From positions 372,001-436,000 of the forward strand of contig NZ_CBCPJJ010000008.1 in the NCBI RefSeq assembly GCF_965118895.1: a stretch of DNA of 64,000 nucleotides. The letters run 5' to 3'. Positions within the stretch are counted from its first letter, which is position 1, and each line of letters begins with the position of its first letter. Below are positions 8,852-16,833 of this stretch, piece after piece. The notes under the pieces are model-generated. The model ran no database searches and was not told the origin of the DNA. It saw only the letters and a program-made list of their open reading frames with translations. The position numbers and the translations under genes are program-made. The stretch is from Rahnella inusitata_A. GTDB lineage: Bacteria > Pseudomonadota > Gammaproteobacteria > Enterobacterales > Enterobacteriaceae.

Positions 8852-10083
8852 AGAACTTAACCTCATTCTCACTCGGATTACTGGCGCTGAGCGTGTCAGG
8901 TCTGGCGCATGCGGCGGGCGACGGCTCTTTTGAACAGGTTGAACGTGGTCGCTATCTGGCAACGGTCGGTGACTGCGCGGCATGCCACACGGCCTCGACG
9001 CCGGACGCCAAACCCTTCGCCGGTGGCGTGCCGATCGAAACGCCGTTTGGCCGTTTAGTCGGCGCGAACATCACGCCGGATGCGGAAACCGGTATTGGTA
9101 AATGGAGCTTTGATGACTTCCAGCGCGCCATGTCTGAAGGTATCGGCCACGGTGGCAAGCGTCTGTATGGCGCGATGCCTTTTACTGCGTACACCAAAGT
9201 GACCCGTGATGATAACGCCGCCATCTGGGCGTATCTGCAAACCCTGCAACCGGTGCATCACGAAGTTGAAACCAACCAGCTGCCGTTCCCGTTCAATGTG
9301 CGCACCAGCCTGATGGGCTGGAACTGGCTGAACTTCAACAAAGGCGAATTCAAACCGCAGATGGATAAATCCGCAGAATGGAATCGCGGCGCGTACATCG
9401 TTGAAGGACTGGGACACTGCGGCACCTGTCACACACCGAAAAACATCATCGGCGGTGATAAAGACAGCGAGTTCCTGCAGGGTGCGGTGGTCGAAAACTG
9501 GGTCGCACCGGATATCACCAGCAATAAGCACACCGGTATCGGCAACTGGACGCAGGAAGATCTGATGCAATATCTCAAAACCGGTGTAAACCGCTTTGAT
9601 ATCGCCTCCGGCCCGATGGCGGAAGAAGTGACCAATTCGTCGCAACACTGGACGGATGCGGATCTGAAAGCCGTCGCGGTGTATCTCAAAGACAGCGGCC
9701 ATGACAGCGGCAACCGTGCGCCGGAACCGGTGAAAACCAATGACAGCGCTATGACTGCCGGTAAACATATCTACGCCGACCGTTGTTCTGCGTGCCACAC
9801 ACCAGACGGCAAAGGTCAGGAAGGATTGTTCCCGCGCCTGGCGGATTCTGCTCTGATTAATCAGACCAACGCGACGTCACTTATTCACGTGGTGCTCGCG
9901 GGCAGCCGCCCGGTCGCCACCGACACTAAACCGACGGCGCCATCGATGCCGTCATTTGATGCCAATATGAGCGATGCAGACGTGGCAAATGTGCTGACCT
10001 ACATTCGTAACAGCTGGGGAAATGCCGCGGCGCCGGTATCAGCTTCGGACGTGAAAGATGTGCGCGCCGATCTGAAGAAATAA
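8848..10083 (+). CDS. Gluconate 2-dehydrogenase cytochrome c subunit
   Basis: A 411-residue triheme cytochrome c that takes electrons from the flavoprotein to ubiquinone. A Sec signal peptide (residues 1-22, ending AHA) is followed by three CXXCH heme-binding motifs: CAACH (about residue 43), CGTCH (about 191) and CSACH (about 315). Each lies in its own cytochrome c domain. A membrane-proximal location is known for this family. The gene closes the operon and a perfect hairpin terminator follows. Confidence 0.93.
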   Translation: MKNLTSFSLGLLALSVSGLAHAAGDGSFEQVERGRYLATVGDCAACHTASTPDAKPFAGGVPIETPFGRLVGANITPDAETGIGKWSFDDFQRAMSEGIGHGGKRLYGAMPFTAYTKVTRDDNAAIWAYLQTLQPVHHEVETNQLPFPFNVRTSLMGWNWLNFNKGEFKPQMDKSAEWNRGAYIVEGLGHCGTCHTPKNIIGGDKDSEFLQGAVVENWVAPDITSNKHTGIGNWTQEDLMQYLKTGVNRFDIASGPMAEEVTNSSQHWTDADLKAVAVYLKDSGHDSGNRAPEPVKTNDSAMTAGKHIYADRCSACHTPDGKGQEGLFPRLADSALINQTNATSLIHVVLAGSRPVATDTKPTAPSMPSFDANMSDADVANVLTYIRNSWGNAAAPVSASDVKDVRADLKK

Positions 10084-10104
10084 AAACGTTTTAATCAACA
10101 TGAC

Positions 10105-10133
10105 AAAGGCCGCTTTCGCGGCCTTTCTTTTTG
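10105..10133 (+). terminator. Terminator of gluconate dehydrogenase operon
   Basis: AAAGGCCGC (10105-10113) and GCGGCCTTT (10118-10126) form a perfect 9-bp stem with a TTTC loop, followed by a T-rich tail. Confidence 0.9.
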
Positions 10134-10170
10134 TCACTCATTTATCAATTAACTGTTACAGAGTATTTTC

Positions 10171-10590
10171 TCAATGCTGAGACGGCATCTGCATTATCTG
10201 CACAAGTAAATGATCATTATTGTGGCTGAGTTGTACCAGATGTTTACACTCGACTTTAATCGCCGTCAGCTGATCGTCAGTCAGGGAATACGGGAGCGTA
10301 ATATCGATGTTGTACATGCCCTGCTGTTCTGCCAGTTCTATCAGACGAACGATATTGGTTTCATCGCTGACCTGAGTGGAAACCACCTGAAGTGCCAGCG
10401 CCCGCAGAGACTCTTGTTTCGATTTATCTTTTTGAGAGCGGGATTTCAATACCATGCCGAAAAACGGCATTACACCATAAATGGCGTCAACGAAACTCCA
10501 TTTCTTTTTGCAGGATGCGGACAAATATTCCATATAGTCAAAGGATGCTTTCTGACTGCGCGCATCGGGTACCAGGCGGTTTTCATTCAT
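10171..10590 (-). CDS. Hypothetical protein, 139 residues
   Basis: I do not recognise this protein. It begins at an ATG preceded by AGGA at seven bases. Residues 1-35 are polar with two adjacent lysine-rich stretches (CKKKW). A short hydrophobic stretch (about 37-48, VDAIYGVMPFFGMVL) is probably too short for a confident membrane span. The rest is acidic and helical in character, with no cysteine-rich or catalytic motif. It is transcribed alone, convergent with the gluconate dehydrogenase operon, and 328 bp separate it from rstA. Codon use looks like that of its neighbours, so it is probably a real gene. Confidence 0.65.
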   Translation of the reverse strand: MNENRLVPDARSQKASFDYMEYLSASCKKKWSFVDAIYGVMPFFGMVLKSRSQKDKSKQESLRALALQVVSTQVSDETNIVRLIELAEQQGMYNIDITLPYSLTDDQLTAIKVECKHLVQLSHNNDHLLVQIMQMPSQH

Positions 10591-10918
10591 CCCCTCTTCC
10601 TCTTCCTGGTCAGGGTCTAGCCATTGAACGTCTGAGTTGAACGTGCGAAGGTGTGCTCGGATTTATTCCGCAAATCAATGCATATAGACACAATTATTCC
10701 TCTGTATAATGGCATAGTTCACCGATACTTTTCCAGTCGGTTCAGGCGCTTTCATTGTGTGACTGTAGTAGGCTGAAAGCACAAACACCCAAAATTCAGA
10801 TTTTGTCGCCAGAATCCCCCGAATTGTGGAATTCATGCCGCAAGAGTCATTACGTCCCATAGCGTCCGCCGCGCGCTCACGCTATGCTAACCACCGGATT
10901 TTTAACAGCAGCAAGCCA
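10591..10918. other. Intergenic region before rstA
   Basis: Holds the divergent promoters of the hypothetical gene and rstA. A 61-codon frame on the minus strand (10675-10860) has no ribosome site or recognisable protein and is not accepted. I saw no clear PhoP-type direct repeat. Confidence 0.4.
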
Positions 10919-11650
10919 ATGAATAAAATCGTTTTTGTAGAAGATGATGCTGAAGTCGGCAACCTGATTGCCGCCTATTTAGGCAAACATGATATCGACG
11001 TGCTGGTTGAACCCCGCGGCGATACGGCGCAGGCAAGAATAGAGAAAGAAAAACCCGATCTGGTGCTGCTGGATATCATGCTGCCCGGCAAAGATGGCAT
11101 GACGCTATGCCGTGATTTGCGCCCGGTGTTTCCCGGCCCGATTGTCCTGCTGACTTCGCTCGACAGCGACATGAACCACATTCTGTCACTGGAAATGGGC
11201 GCCAGCGATTACATCCTGAAAACCACGCCGCCCGCTGTCTTACTGGCGAGACTACGGCTGCACCTGCGACAGAATCCGTCGCAATCTACGCAAAATGAAC
11301 AACCGGTTCAGACGCTGACCAGCGGCAACGCCCTGCACTTCGGTCAGTTGTGTATTGACCCGGTCAACCGTCAGGTAACGCTGGTGGATGAAACCATTGT
11401 GCTGTCGACCTCTGACTTTGATTTGCTGTGGGAGCTGGCAACGCACGCCGGGCGCATTATGGATCGCGAAGCGCTGCTGAAAAACCTGCGCGGCGTGAGC
11501 TACGACGGGCTGGATCGCAGCATCGACGTGGCAATTTCCCGCCTGCGCCGCAAGCTTTACGACAACACCCTTGAACCTTTCCGTATCAAAACGGTGCGCA
11601 ATAAAGGCTATTTGTTTGCCCCGAACGCCTGGGAGTCACTGACGGAATGA
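10919..11650 (+). CDS. rstA: Response regulator RstA
   Basis: A 243-residue OmpR/PhoB-type response regulator that binds DNA when phosphorylated by RstB. The receiver domain (residues 1-120) has the acidic pair VEDD near the start and the phosphoacceptor aspartate in LVLLDIMLPGKDG. A winged-helix output domain (about 145-240) ends in KTVRNKGYLF. The start is the ATG at 10919, at the beginning of receiver strand 1; the frame extends upstream without homology. The stop overlaps the rstB start by ATGA. A matching RstA box lies before asr at 15057. Confidence 0.93.
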   Translation: MNKIVFVEDDAEVGNLIAAYLGKHDIDVLVEPRGDTAQARIEKEKPDLVLLDIMLPGKDGMTLCRDLRPVFPGPIVLLTSLDSDMNHILSLEMGASDYILKTTPPAVLLARLRLHLRQNPSQSTQNEQPVQTLTSGNALHFGQLCIDPVNRQVTLVDETIVLSTSDFDLLWELATHAGRIMDREALLKNLRGVSYDGLDRSIDVAISRLRRKLYDNTLEPFRIKTVRNKGYLFAPNAWESLTE

Positions 11651-12972
11651 GAAAGCTTTTCGTCCAGTTCTTTCTGTTACTGCTGGTCTGTTTTATGGTC
11701 ATGGCGATGCTCGTCGGGCTGGTGTACAAAGTCACCGCCGAGCGCACCGGCCGTCAGTCCATGAATGACCTGATGAAAAGCTCGCTGTATCTGATGCGCA
11801 GCGAACTCAGGGAAATTCCGATCAAAGACTGGAATAAGACCATCAATACGCTGGATCTTAACCTGTCATTCAAACTGCACATCGAACCGCTCGGCAAACG
11901 CAAACTCAGCCCCGAACTGGATAAACGCCTCAAAGACGGCGAAATCATTGCCCTCGATGATGAATACACCTTTATTCAGCGCGTGCCGCGCAGCCATTAC
12001 GTACTGGTGGTCGGCCCGATCCCCTATCTTTTCTATATGCACGAAATGCGGCTGCTGGATCTCGCGCTGCTGATGATCATCGGCCTGTCGCTGGCGCTGC
12101 CGGTCTTTCTGTGGATGCGCCCGCACTGGCAGGATTTGCTGCGCCTCGAGAACTCGGCGTTGCGCCTGGGCAACGGACATCTTGATGAACGGGTGAATTT
12201 TGATTCCGCCTCGAGCCTGACGCGGGTCGGCGTGGCGTTCAACCAGATGGCGGACAACATCAGCACGCTGATCGCCAGTAAGAAACAGCTGATCGACGGC
12301 ATCGCCCACGAACTTCGTACCCCGCTGGTGCGCCTGCGTTACCGGCTGGCGATCAGTGAAAACCTGCCTGAATCTGAACAAAACGCCATTAACCGTGATA
12401 TCGGCCAGCTTGAAGCGTTGATCGACGAACTGCTGACCTACGCGCGCCTCGATCGCCCGCAGGTCGCGCTGCATCTCGAAAAAGTGAATCTGGCCGACTG
12501 GCTTGAAGACAAAGTGGACGATTTCCGGCTCATAAACACCGGGCGCAGCATCGCCTACGATTCACCGCAAAACATCGATTTCGGCGGTGTAGATTTGCGG
12601 CTGATGGAGCGCGTGCTGGATAACTTAGTCAACAACGGACTGCGCTATTCGCAGGAAACGTTGCGCATCAGCCTGTGGCTGGACGGCGAAACCGCCTGTT
12701 TACAGGTTGAAGACGACGGGCCGGGTATTCCGCCGGAAGCACGTCTGCGCATCTTCGAGCCATTTGTACGTCTTGACCCAAGCCGTGACCGCGCCACCGG
12801 CGGCTGCGGGCTGGGACTGGCCATCGTACATTCTATTGCCGTCGCCTATCAGGGCCGCGTCGCCGTCGATAGCAGCCCGCTGGGCGGTGCCAGCATGCGT
12901 TTCAGCTGGCCGGTAAAACCGACTTTCAATCTGGCTGTAGAACAGTCCGACCCACACCATGAAGGGAGCTAA
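11647..12972 (+). CDS. rstB: Sensor histidine kinase RstB
   Basis: A 441-residue inner-membrane kinase. It has a first transmembrane helix (residues about 5-27), a periplasmic sensor region and a second helix (about 138-158). A HAMP linker and the HisKA box with the phosphorylated histidine in IAHELRTPLVRLRYRL follow. The ATP-binding domain has LVNNGLRYS (N box), DDGPGIP (G1) and GCGLGLAIV (G2). It overlaps rstA by four bases and ends two bases before the carboxypeptidase gene, so the three genes form one unit. RstB is known to answer to acid and envelope conditions through PhoPQ-linked control in E. coli. Confidence 0.93.
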   Translation: MRKLFVQFFLLLLVCFMVMAMLVGLVYKVTAERTGRQSMNDLMKSSLYLMRSELREIPIKDWNKTINTLDLNLSFKLHIEPLGKRKLSPELDKRLKDGEIIALDDEYTFIQRVPRSHYVLVVGPIPYLFYMHEMRLLDLALLMIIGLSLALPVFLWMRPHWQDLLRLENSALRLGNGHLDERVNFDSASSLTRVGVAFNQMADNISTLIASKKQLIDGIAHELRTPLVRLRYRLAISENLPESEQNAINRDIGQLEALIDELLTYARLDRPQVALHLEKVNLADWLEDKVDDFRLINTGRSIAYDSPQNIDFGGVDLRLMERVLDNLVNNGLRYSQETLRISLWLDGETACLQVEDDGPGIPPEARLRIFEPFVRLDPSRDRATGGCGLGLAIVHSIAVAYQGRVAVDSSPLGGASMRFSWPVKPTFNLAVEQSDPHHEGS

Positions 12973-12974
12973 TA

Positions 12975-14456
12975 ATGACCATCGCGTATAAAAAATTGCA
13001 CGACACCTTCGCCCGTTTATCCCGTTTCGGCCATTTATCTGCGATTGCCGGCTGGGATGCTGCGGCCATGATGCCGCCACAGGGCGGACAGGCGCGTTCA
13101 GAAGCCCTTGCGGAACTGAGCGTGTTGACGCATCAGATACTCACGGCGAAGCAAGTCGGTGAATGGCTGGAACAGGCCAGCGGCGAGCAGCTTAACGACG
13201 TGGAACAGGCCAACCTGCGCGAAATGCGTCGTCATTACCAGCAGGCGGCTCTGCTGCCTGAAAGTCTGGTGCAGGCAAAATCGCTGGCCGGTGCGCGCTG
13301 CGAGCAAGCCTGGCGCATTCAGCGTAAATCCAACGACTGGGAAGGTTTTGCGGAAAACCTGAAAGAGGTGGTGAAACTCAGCCGTGAAGAAGCGCAGTTC
13401 CGCGCTGACGCCGCGGGTATCAGCCGCTACGACGCCCTGCTCGATTTGTACGAACCGGGCATGACGTCGCAGAAACTCGACACGCTGTTCGGGGATCTGA
13501 AAACCTGGCTGCCGGATTTGTTGCAGACCGTGGTCGAGAAGCAGAAAACAGAAAGCCGCATTGCACCGCAGGGGCCCTTTGACATCGAGAAACAGCGTCA
13601 GCTCGGCCTGAAAGTGATGGGCCGTCTGGGCTTTAATTTCGACGCAGGTCGTCTGGACGTCAGCGCCCACCCGTTCTGCGGCGGCGTGCCTGAAGATGTG
13701 CGCATTACCACACGCTATAACGAAGATGAATTCCTCAGCGCCATGATGGGTGTGATTCATGAAACCGGTCATGCACGTTACGAGCAAAACCTGCCAAAGG
13801 AGTGGCTTGGCCAGCCGGTTTCTAACGCGCGTTCCATGGGGGTTCACGAATCCCAGAGCCTGTTGTTTGAAATGCAGCTCGGTTGCAGCGAACCTTTCCT
13901 TAAATCCGTCTATCCGCTGGTCATTGAGCAGTTCGGTCAACGTCCGGGTCTGGATGAAAGTAACTTCATGAAGCTGAACCAGCGCGTCCAGCCGGGCTTC
14001 ATCCGTGTAGATGCTGATGAACTTAGCTATCCGGCTCACGTGATTCAGCGTTATGAGATCGAAAAAGCGCTGATGGAAGGCGAAATTGAAGTCGATGATA
14101 TTCCTGGCTTATGGAACAGCAAGATGAAGGAATATTTGGGCATTGATACCGTTGGAAATTACCGGGACGGCTGTATGCAGGATATCCACTGGACCGACGG
14201 CGGCTTTGGCTACTTCCCGACTTACACACTCGGCGCGATGTATGCTGCACAGCTGTTCCAGTGCGCCAATAAAGCAATCCCGACCTTGCAAGATGATATC
14301 GCCCGCGGCGACCTGACGGCGTTGTTCCAGTGGTTACAGCAGAATATCTGGCAGCATGGGAGCCGGTTTACCACTGACCAGTTGATGAAGAACGCCACCG
14401 GGGAAACGTTAAATCCGGCGTATTTCAGGGCTCATTTGGAAAATCGATACCTGTAA
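12975..14456 (+). CDS. Carboxypeptidase Taq, M32 family metallopeptidase
   Basis: A 493-residue cytosolic zinc carboxypeptidase, the usual family length. It carries all M32 signatures in order: HPFCGG, DVRITTRYNE, the zinc-binding HEXXH as GVIHETGHARYEQ, HESQS with the third zinc ligand, and the late YPAHVIQRYEIE. It removes C-terminal residues from peptides with broad specificity. Its ATG is only two bases after the rstB stop, so it is read with rstAB. This coupling is unlike E. coli, where rstAB has no such partner, and suggests peptide turnover as part of an RstA-linked response (inference). Confidence 0.93.
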   Translation: MTIAYKKLHDTFARLSRFGHLSAIAGWDAAAMMPPQGGQARSEALAELSVLTHQILTAKQVGEWLEQASGEQLNDVEQANLREMRRHYQQAALLPESLVQAKSLAGARCEQAWRIQRKSNDWEGFAENLKEVVKLSREEAQFRADAAGISRYDALLDLYEPGMTSQKLDTLFGDLKTWLPDLLQTVVEKQKTESRIAPQGPFDIEKQRQLGLKVMGRLGFNFDAGRLDVSAHPFCGGVPEDVRITTRYNEDEFLSAMMGVIHETGHARYEQNLPKEWLGQPVSNARSMGVHESQSLLFEMQLGCSEPFLKSVYPLVIEQFGQRPGLDESNFMKLNQRVQPGFIRVDADELSYPAHVIQRYEIEKALMEGEIEVDDIPGLWNSKMKEYLGIDTVGNYRDGCMQDIHWTDGGFGYFPTYTLGAMYAAQLFQCANKAIPTLQDDIARGDLTALFQWLQQNIWQHGSRFTTDQLMKNATGETLNPAYFRAHLENRYL

Positions 14457-14560
14457 TGGGTGGGCGTATCACCGACAAGCGCGGGGTTTGAAAGCTGATC
14501 GGGAGAGTTTCGGTTTTCCGATACAGATGCCTCTGCAAAATCGGCTTTAAAATAAGCTCG

Positions 14561-15015
14561 AGAATATTTCGGTTTCTCAATTGCAGTGATCGCTTATTTC
14601 ACTGTGCCGAAACCGCCCAAAGGAGGGAAGTGCTTTCCCTCCTTTGGATTCCTCCCCGCTTTTTAAAACACGCGCCATCTCAGGATTTTAAAAAAACAAA
14701 AAGAAAGTTTGCACAACGTATTTGGTTTTTTGAAATGATCCGAGTGGGTGAAGTTGTGACCTAAAAAGCTCTGGCCGCTTTCAAAAATCACGCCGGAGGA
14801 AGAGGTGGAAAACCGCGCGTTTTTTGCGCGGGTTGTAACCCGACCGGAGGGCACCGTGCAGCGGCGGGATTTTGCGGCAACAGCGGGAGTTTCTGAAACA
14901 TAGCCGGGATGCATGGCACGTGTTTTATAAAAACGCGGGAGTCCAGAGGGCGCGCGTTTACGCGTCCTTTGGGCCAGTTTGGGCGGCGAGCCCAAGGTCT
15001 TGACCTTAAAGTTGA
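14561..15015. repeat. Long palindromic intergenic repeat, copy B (deletion form)
   Basis: About 455 bp between the M32 peptidase gene and asr. It has the same left module as copy A (TTTCGGTTTCTCAATTGCAG at 14567, then a perfect 13-bp hairpin 14617-14629 / 14635-14647) and a full right arm (14742-15015). The inverted left arm is missing: the sequence jumps from CACGCGC to CATCTCA at 14669-14681, as if copy A had lost 134 bp between two CGCGC repeats. Hairpins in the arm have different sequence but the same pairing as in copies A and C, for example TTGGGC/GCCCAA where A has GTGGGT/ACCCAC. Confidence 0.85.
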
Positions 15016-15056
15016 AACCCAAAGATAACACCTTGTTGTTATTGAATTCCCCCTTG

Positions 15057-15070
15057 TACATTCCGTTACA
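15057..15070 (+). promoter_or_regulatory. RstA box upstream of asr
   Basis: TACATTCCGTTACA matches the RstA-binding consensus TACATNTNGTTACA at every fixed position but one. A plausible -10 (TATTAT, 15113-15118) lies downstream, before the asr start at 15178. RstA activation of asr is established in E. coli, and rstAB itself lies 2-4 kb upstream here. Confidence 0.75.
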
Positions 15071-15177
15071 CGCCGAAACCAATCACTCACGGACAGCCTC
15101 ATTCCTCACGCCTATTATTCTCTCACCGGCCCCGCAGTGGGGCAGACACATAAACTAAAATTCTTGAGGAATGACAC

Positions 15178-15543
15178 ATGAAAAAAGTATTAGCTCTGGT
15201 TGTAGCCGCTGCAATGGGCCTGTCTTCTGTCGCTTTCGCTGCTGAAACTACTGCAACTCCAGCGCCAGCTGCAACAGCAACGACGACGGCTGCCCCTGCT
15301 ACCAAGCACGTAACCAAACACAAGACTCATAAGAAAGTAGCTCAGAAAGCTCAGGCTGCTAAAAAACACAAAAAACACGCTAAGAAAGCAGCACCAGTAG
15401 CTCAGAAAGCTCAGGCTGCTAAAAAACACGTGAAACACGCTAAGAAAGCAGCACCAGTAGCTCAGAAAGCCCAGGCTGCTAAAAAACACGTGAAACATGC
15501 TAAGAAAGCTGCTCCGGCTGCAAAAGCTACCCCAGCGGCATAA
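15178..15543 (+). CDS. asr: Acid shock protein Asr
   Basis: A 121-residue very basic periplasmic protein, rich in Lys, Ala and His, made on acid shock and needed for acid adaptation in E. coli. A Sec signal peptide ends at AFAAE (about residue 22). An Ala/Thr/Pro-rich stretch (23-42) precedes a Lys/His tail with three near-identical 20-residue repeats whose core is AQKAQAAKKHVKHAKKAAP. The DNA units run at 15337, 15397 and 15457, each exactly 60 bp. Family members are natively unfolded and differ mainly in repeat number. An RstA box lies upstream and a terminator downstream. Confidence 0.93.
   Translation: MKKVLALVVAAAMGLSSVAFAAETTATPAPAATATTTAAPATKHVTKHKTHKKVAQKAQAAKKHKKHAKKAAPVAQKAQAAKKHVKHAKKAAPVAQKAQAAKKHVKHAKKAAPAAKATPAA
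15337..15516 (+). repeat. Three tandem 60-bp repeats within asr
   Basis: Units 15337-15396, 15397-15456 and 15457-15516 differ from each other at only a few bases. Units 1 and 2 are almost identical, while unit 3 has more third-position changes. The unit is in frame (20 codons), so copy number can change without frameshift. Confidence 0.9.
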
Positions 15544-15602
15544 GACGTACCAAGAAGTCTTTGTGAGCGTATCCACTCACCATTATCAAGACTGATGATT
15601 TA

Positions 15603-15628
15603 ACACCCGGTTCGCCGGGTGTTTTTTT
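15603..15628 (+). terminator. asr terminator
   Basis: ACACCCGG (15603-15610) pairs with CCGGGTGT (15615-15622) around a TTCG tetraloop, followed by a run of T. Confidence 0.9.
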
Positions 15629-15660
15629 CTCCGGTTTCTATCTTGAGGTACTGATGGAAG

Positions 15661-15741
15661 ATGCTGCGCCGCTACCTGTTCGAAATCACCCTGTGCTCTC
15701 TGATCCTTTGCGGTCTGATAACCCTGTTCTTCTACTTCTGA
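15661..15741 (+). CDS. ydgU: YdgU-like small membrane protein, 26 residues
   Basis: A 27-codon frame (26 residues plus stop) begins ATG CTG CGC CGC TAC and ends TTC TAC TTC TGA. The product starts MLRRYLFE, followed by one hydrophobic helix (about residues 9-26, rich in Leu, Ile, Cys and Phe), so it should sit in the inner membrane with the positive end inside. In E. coli the order asr-ydgU-ydgD is the same, and YdgU is a tiny acid-induced membrane protein of this size and design. The ribosome site is modest: GAGG at 15645, 12 bases upstream. Position and composition support the call; function is unknown. Confidence 0.65.
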   Translation: MLRRYLFEITLCSLILCGLITLFFYF

Positions 15742-15888
15742 AGTTTTGAAGCCCGCTGAGATGATGCTCGTTATCTGCTAAAAAGAGTGAGTTTTCAGAC
15801 AAATATATCCATGTCCAAAGATAACCGTCTATAATCTTTCCATAATAACGGGTTTACGGGTTCTCCCTGTTTTCAAGGTCAGAATGTT

Positions 15889-16770
15889 ATGCGCATCGCA
15901 TTACCTTTGTTTTTGTGCTTTTTCTGTTTTACCGCCAGTTCCCTCGCCCATGCTGATTCCCCGGATGATGCAGACGACGACGCACCTTCAATTTCCGTAA
16001 AAGAAAAAACCGCCCTGTTTTTTGGTCACGATCAGCGCCAGCCCGTTGCGAATGCATCGCACTGGCCGTGGCAGGCTATCGGGCAAATTGAAACCGCCAG
16101 CGGTAATTTATGTACCGCCACCCTGATTTCCAAACATCTGGCCTTAACCGCCGGTCACTGCGTCCTCGCGCCGCCGGGTAATATCGATAAAGTCATCGCC
16201 TTGCGTTTTATTTCTCATAATCAGAAATGGCGTTATCAAATTACTGCGCTGCAAACGCTGGTGGACCCTGCATTAGGCAAAAAACTGAAAGCCGATGGCG
16301 ACGGGTGGATTGTGCCGCCAAAAGCGGCGTCTTATGATTTTGCGCTGATCCGTCTGACTGACGAAAAGCTGGCATTACCGATTAAGCCGCTGCCTTTGTG
16401 GGAAGGATCGCGTGACATTCTCACCGCCCTTCTCAAAAAGGAAGGTCGGAAAGTAACCCAGGCTGGATACCCTGAAGATCATCTGGATGATTTGTATGTG
16501 CATCAGGATTGTCTGGTCACCGGATGGGCACAACCGGGAGTATTATCGCACCGTTGTGACACGCTGCCAGGCGACAGCGGTTCACCGTTACTGCTCAAAA
16601 ATGCTGACGGCTGGTCTCTGGTGGCGATTCAAAGTTCAGCCCCCGCGGCGCAGGACAGATATCTGGCCGATAACCGCGCGCTGGCCGTTCCTGCGATTCG
16701 CGATGCGCTGAATACACTCTCTTCCGGCGCGATCGCTGCGAGCACACCGACAACGCCTGCGACTCAGTAA
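15889..16770 (+). CDS. ydgD: Trypsin-like serine protease YdgD
   Basis: A 293-residue predicted periplasmic S1 protease. A signal peptide (residues 1-22, ending AHA) and an acidic linker precede a chymotrypsin-fold domain. The catalytic triad is visible: His in ALTAGHCVL, Asp in SYDFALIRL and Ser in PGDSGSPLLL. The cysteine of TAGHC probably pairs with CTATLI. It has a little over 20 more residues than E. coli YdgD, mostly in the linker and the Thr/Ala/Pro-rich C-terminal tail. It follows asr and ydgU as in E. coli. The physiological substrate is unknown. Confidence 0.9.
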   Translation: MRIALPLFLCFFCFTASSLAHADSPDDADDDAPSISVKEKTALFFGHDQRQPVANASHWPWQAIGQIETASGNLCTATLISKHLALTAGHCVLAPPGNIDKVIALRFISHNQKWRYQITALQTLVDPALGKKLKADGDGWIVPPKAASYDFALIRLTDEKLALPIKPLPLWEGSRDILTALLKKEGRKVTQAGYPEDHLDDLYVHQDCLVTGWAQPGVLSHRCDTLPGDSGSPLLLKNADGWSLVAIQSSAPAAQDRYLADNRALAVPAIRDALNTLSSGAIAASTPTTPATQ

Positions 16771-16800
16771 TCCTCAGGGTGTACCCAATCTCAGAGACAA

Positions 16801-16824
16801 AAAAACCGCCAATGGCGGTTTTTT
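16801..16824. terminator. Bidirectional terminator between ydgD and hrpA
   Basis: AAAAACCGCC (16801-16810) and GGCGGTTTTT (16814-16823) give a perfect 10-bp stem with T runs on both strands, serving the convergent ydgD and hrpA genes. Confidence 0.9.
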
Positions 16825-16833
16825 AATGTATCA

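Noticed and set aside
10675..10860. 61-codon frame upstream of rstA on the minus strand
   Set aside because: No ribosome site, no recognisable composition or domain, and it overlaps the likely rstA promoter.
14663..15082. Open frames of 60-140 codons inside the three repeats (also 1688-1912, 1991-2239, 42919-43203)
   Set aside because: Peptides resemble each other in pieces, but the reading frame shifts between copies A, B and C and there are no ribosome sites. The similarity comes from the shared repeat, not from a protein.
15337..15516. Possible CRISPR-like array because of regular 60-bp units
   Set aside because: Units are contiguous, in frame and protein coding (asr); there are no spacers and no cas genes.
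15190..15576. Long antisense frame opposite asr, rich in Ser, Phe, Leu and Cys
   Set aside because: It is the mirror of the Lys/Ala/His repeats of asr on the other strand; composition is explained by that alone.
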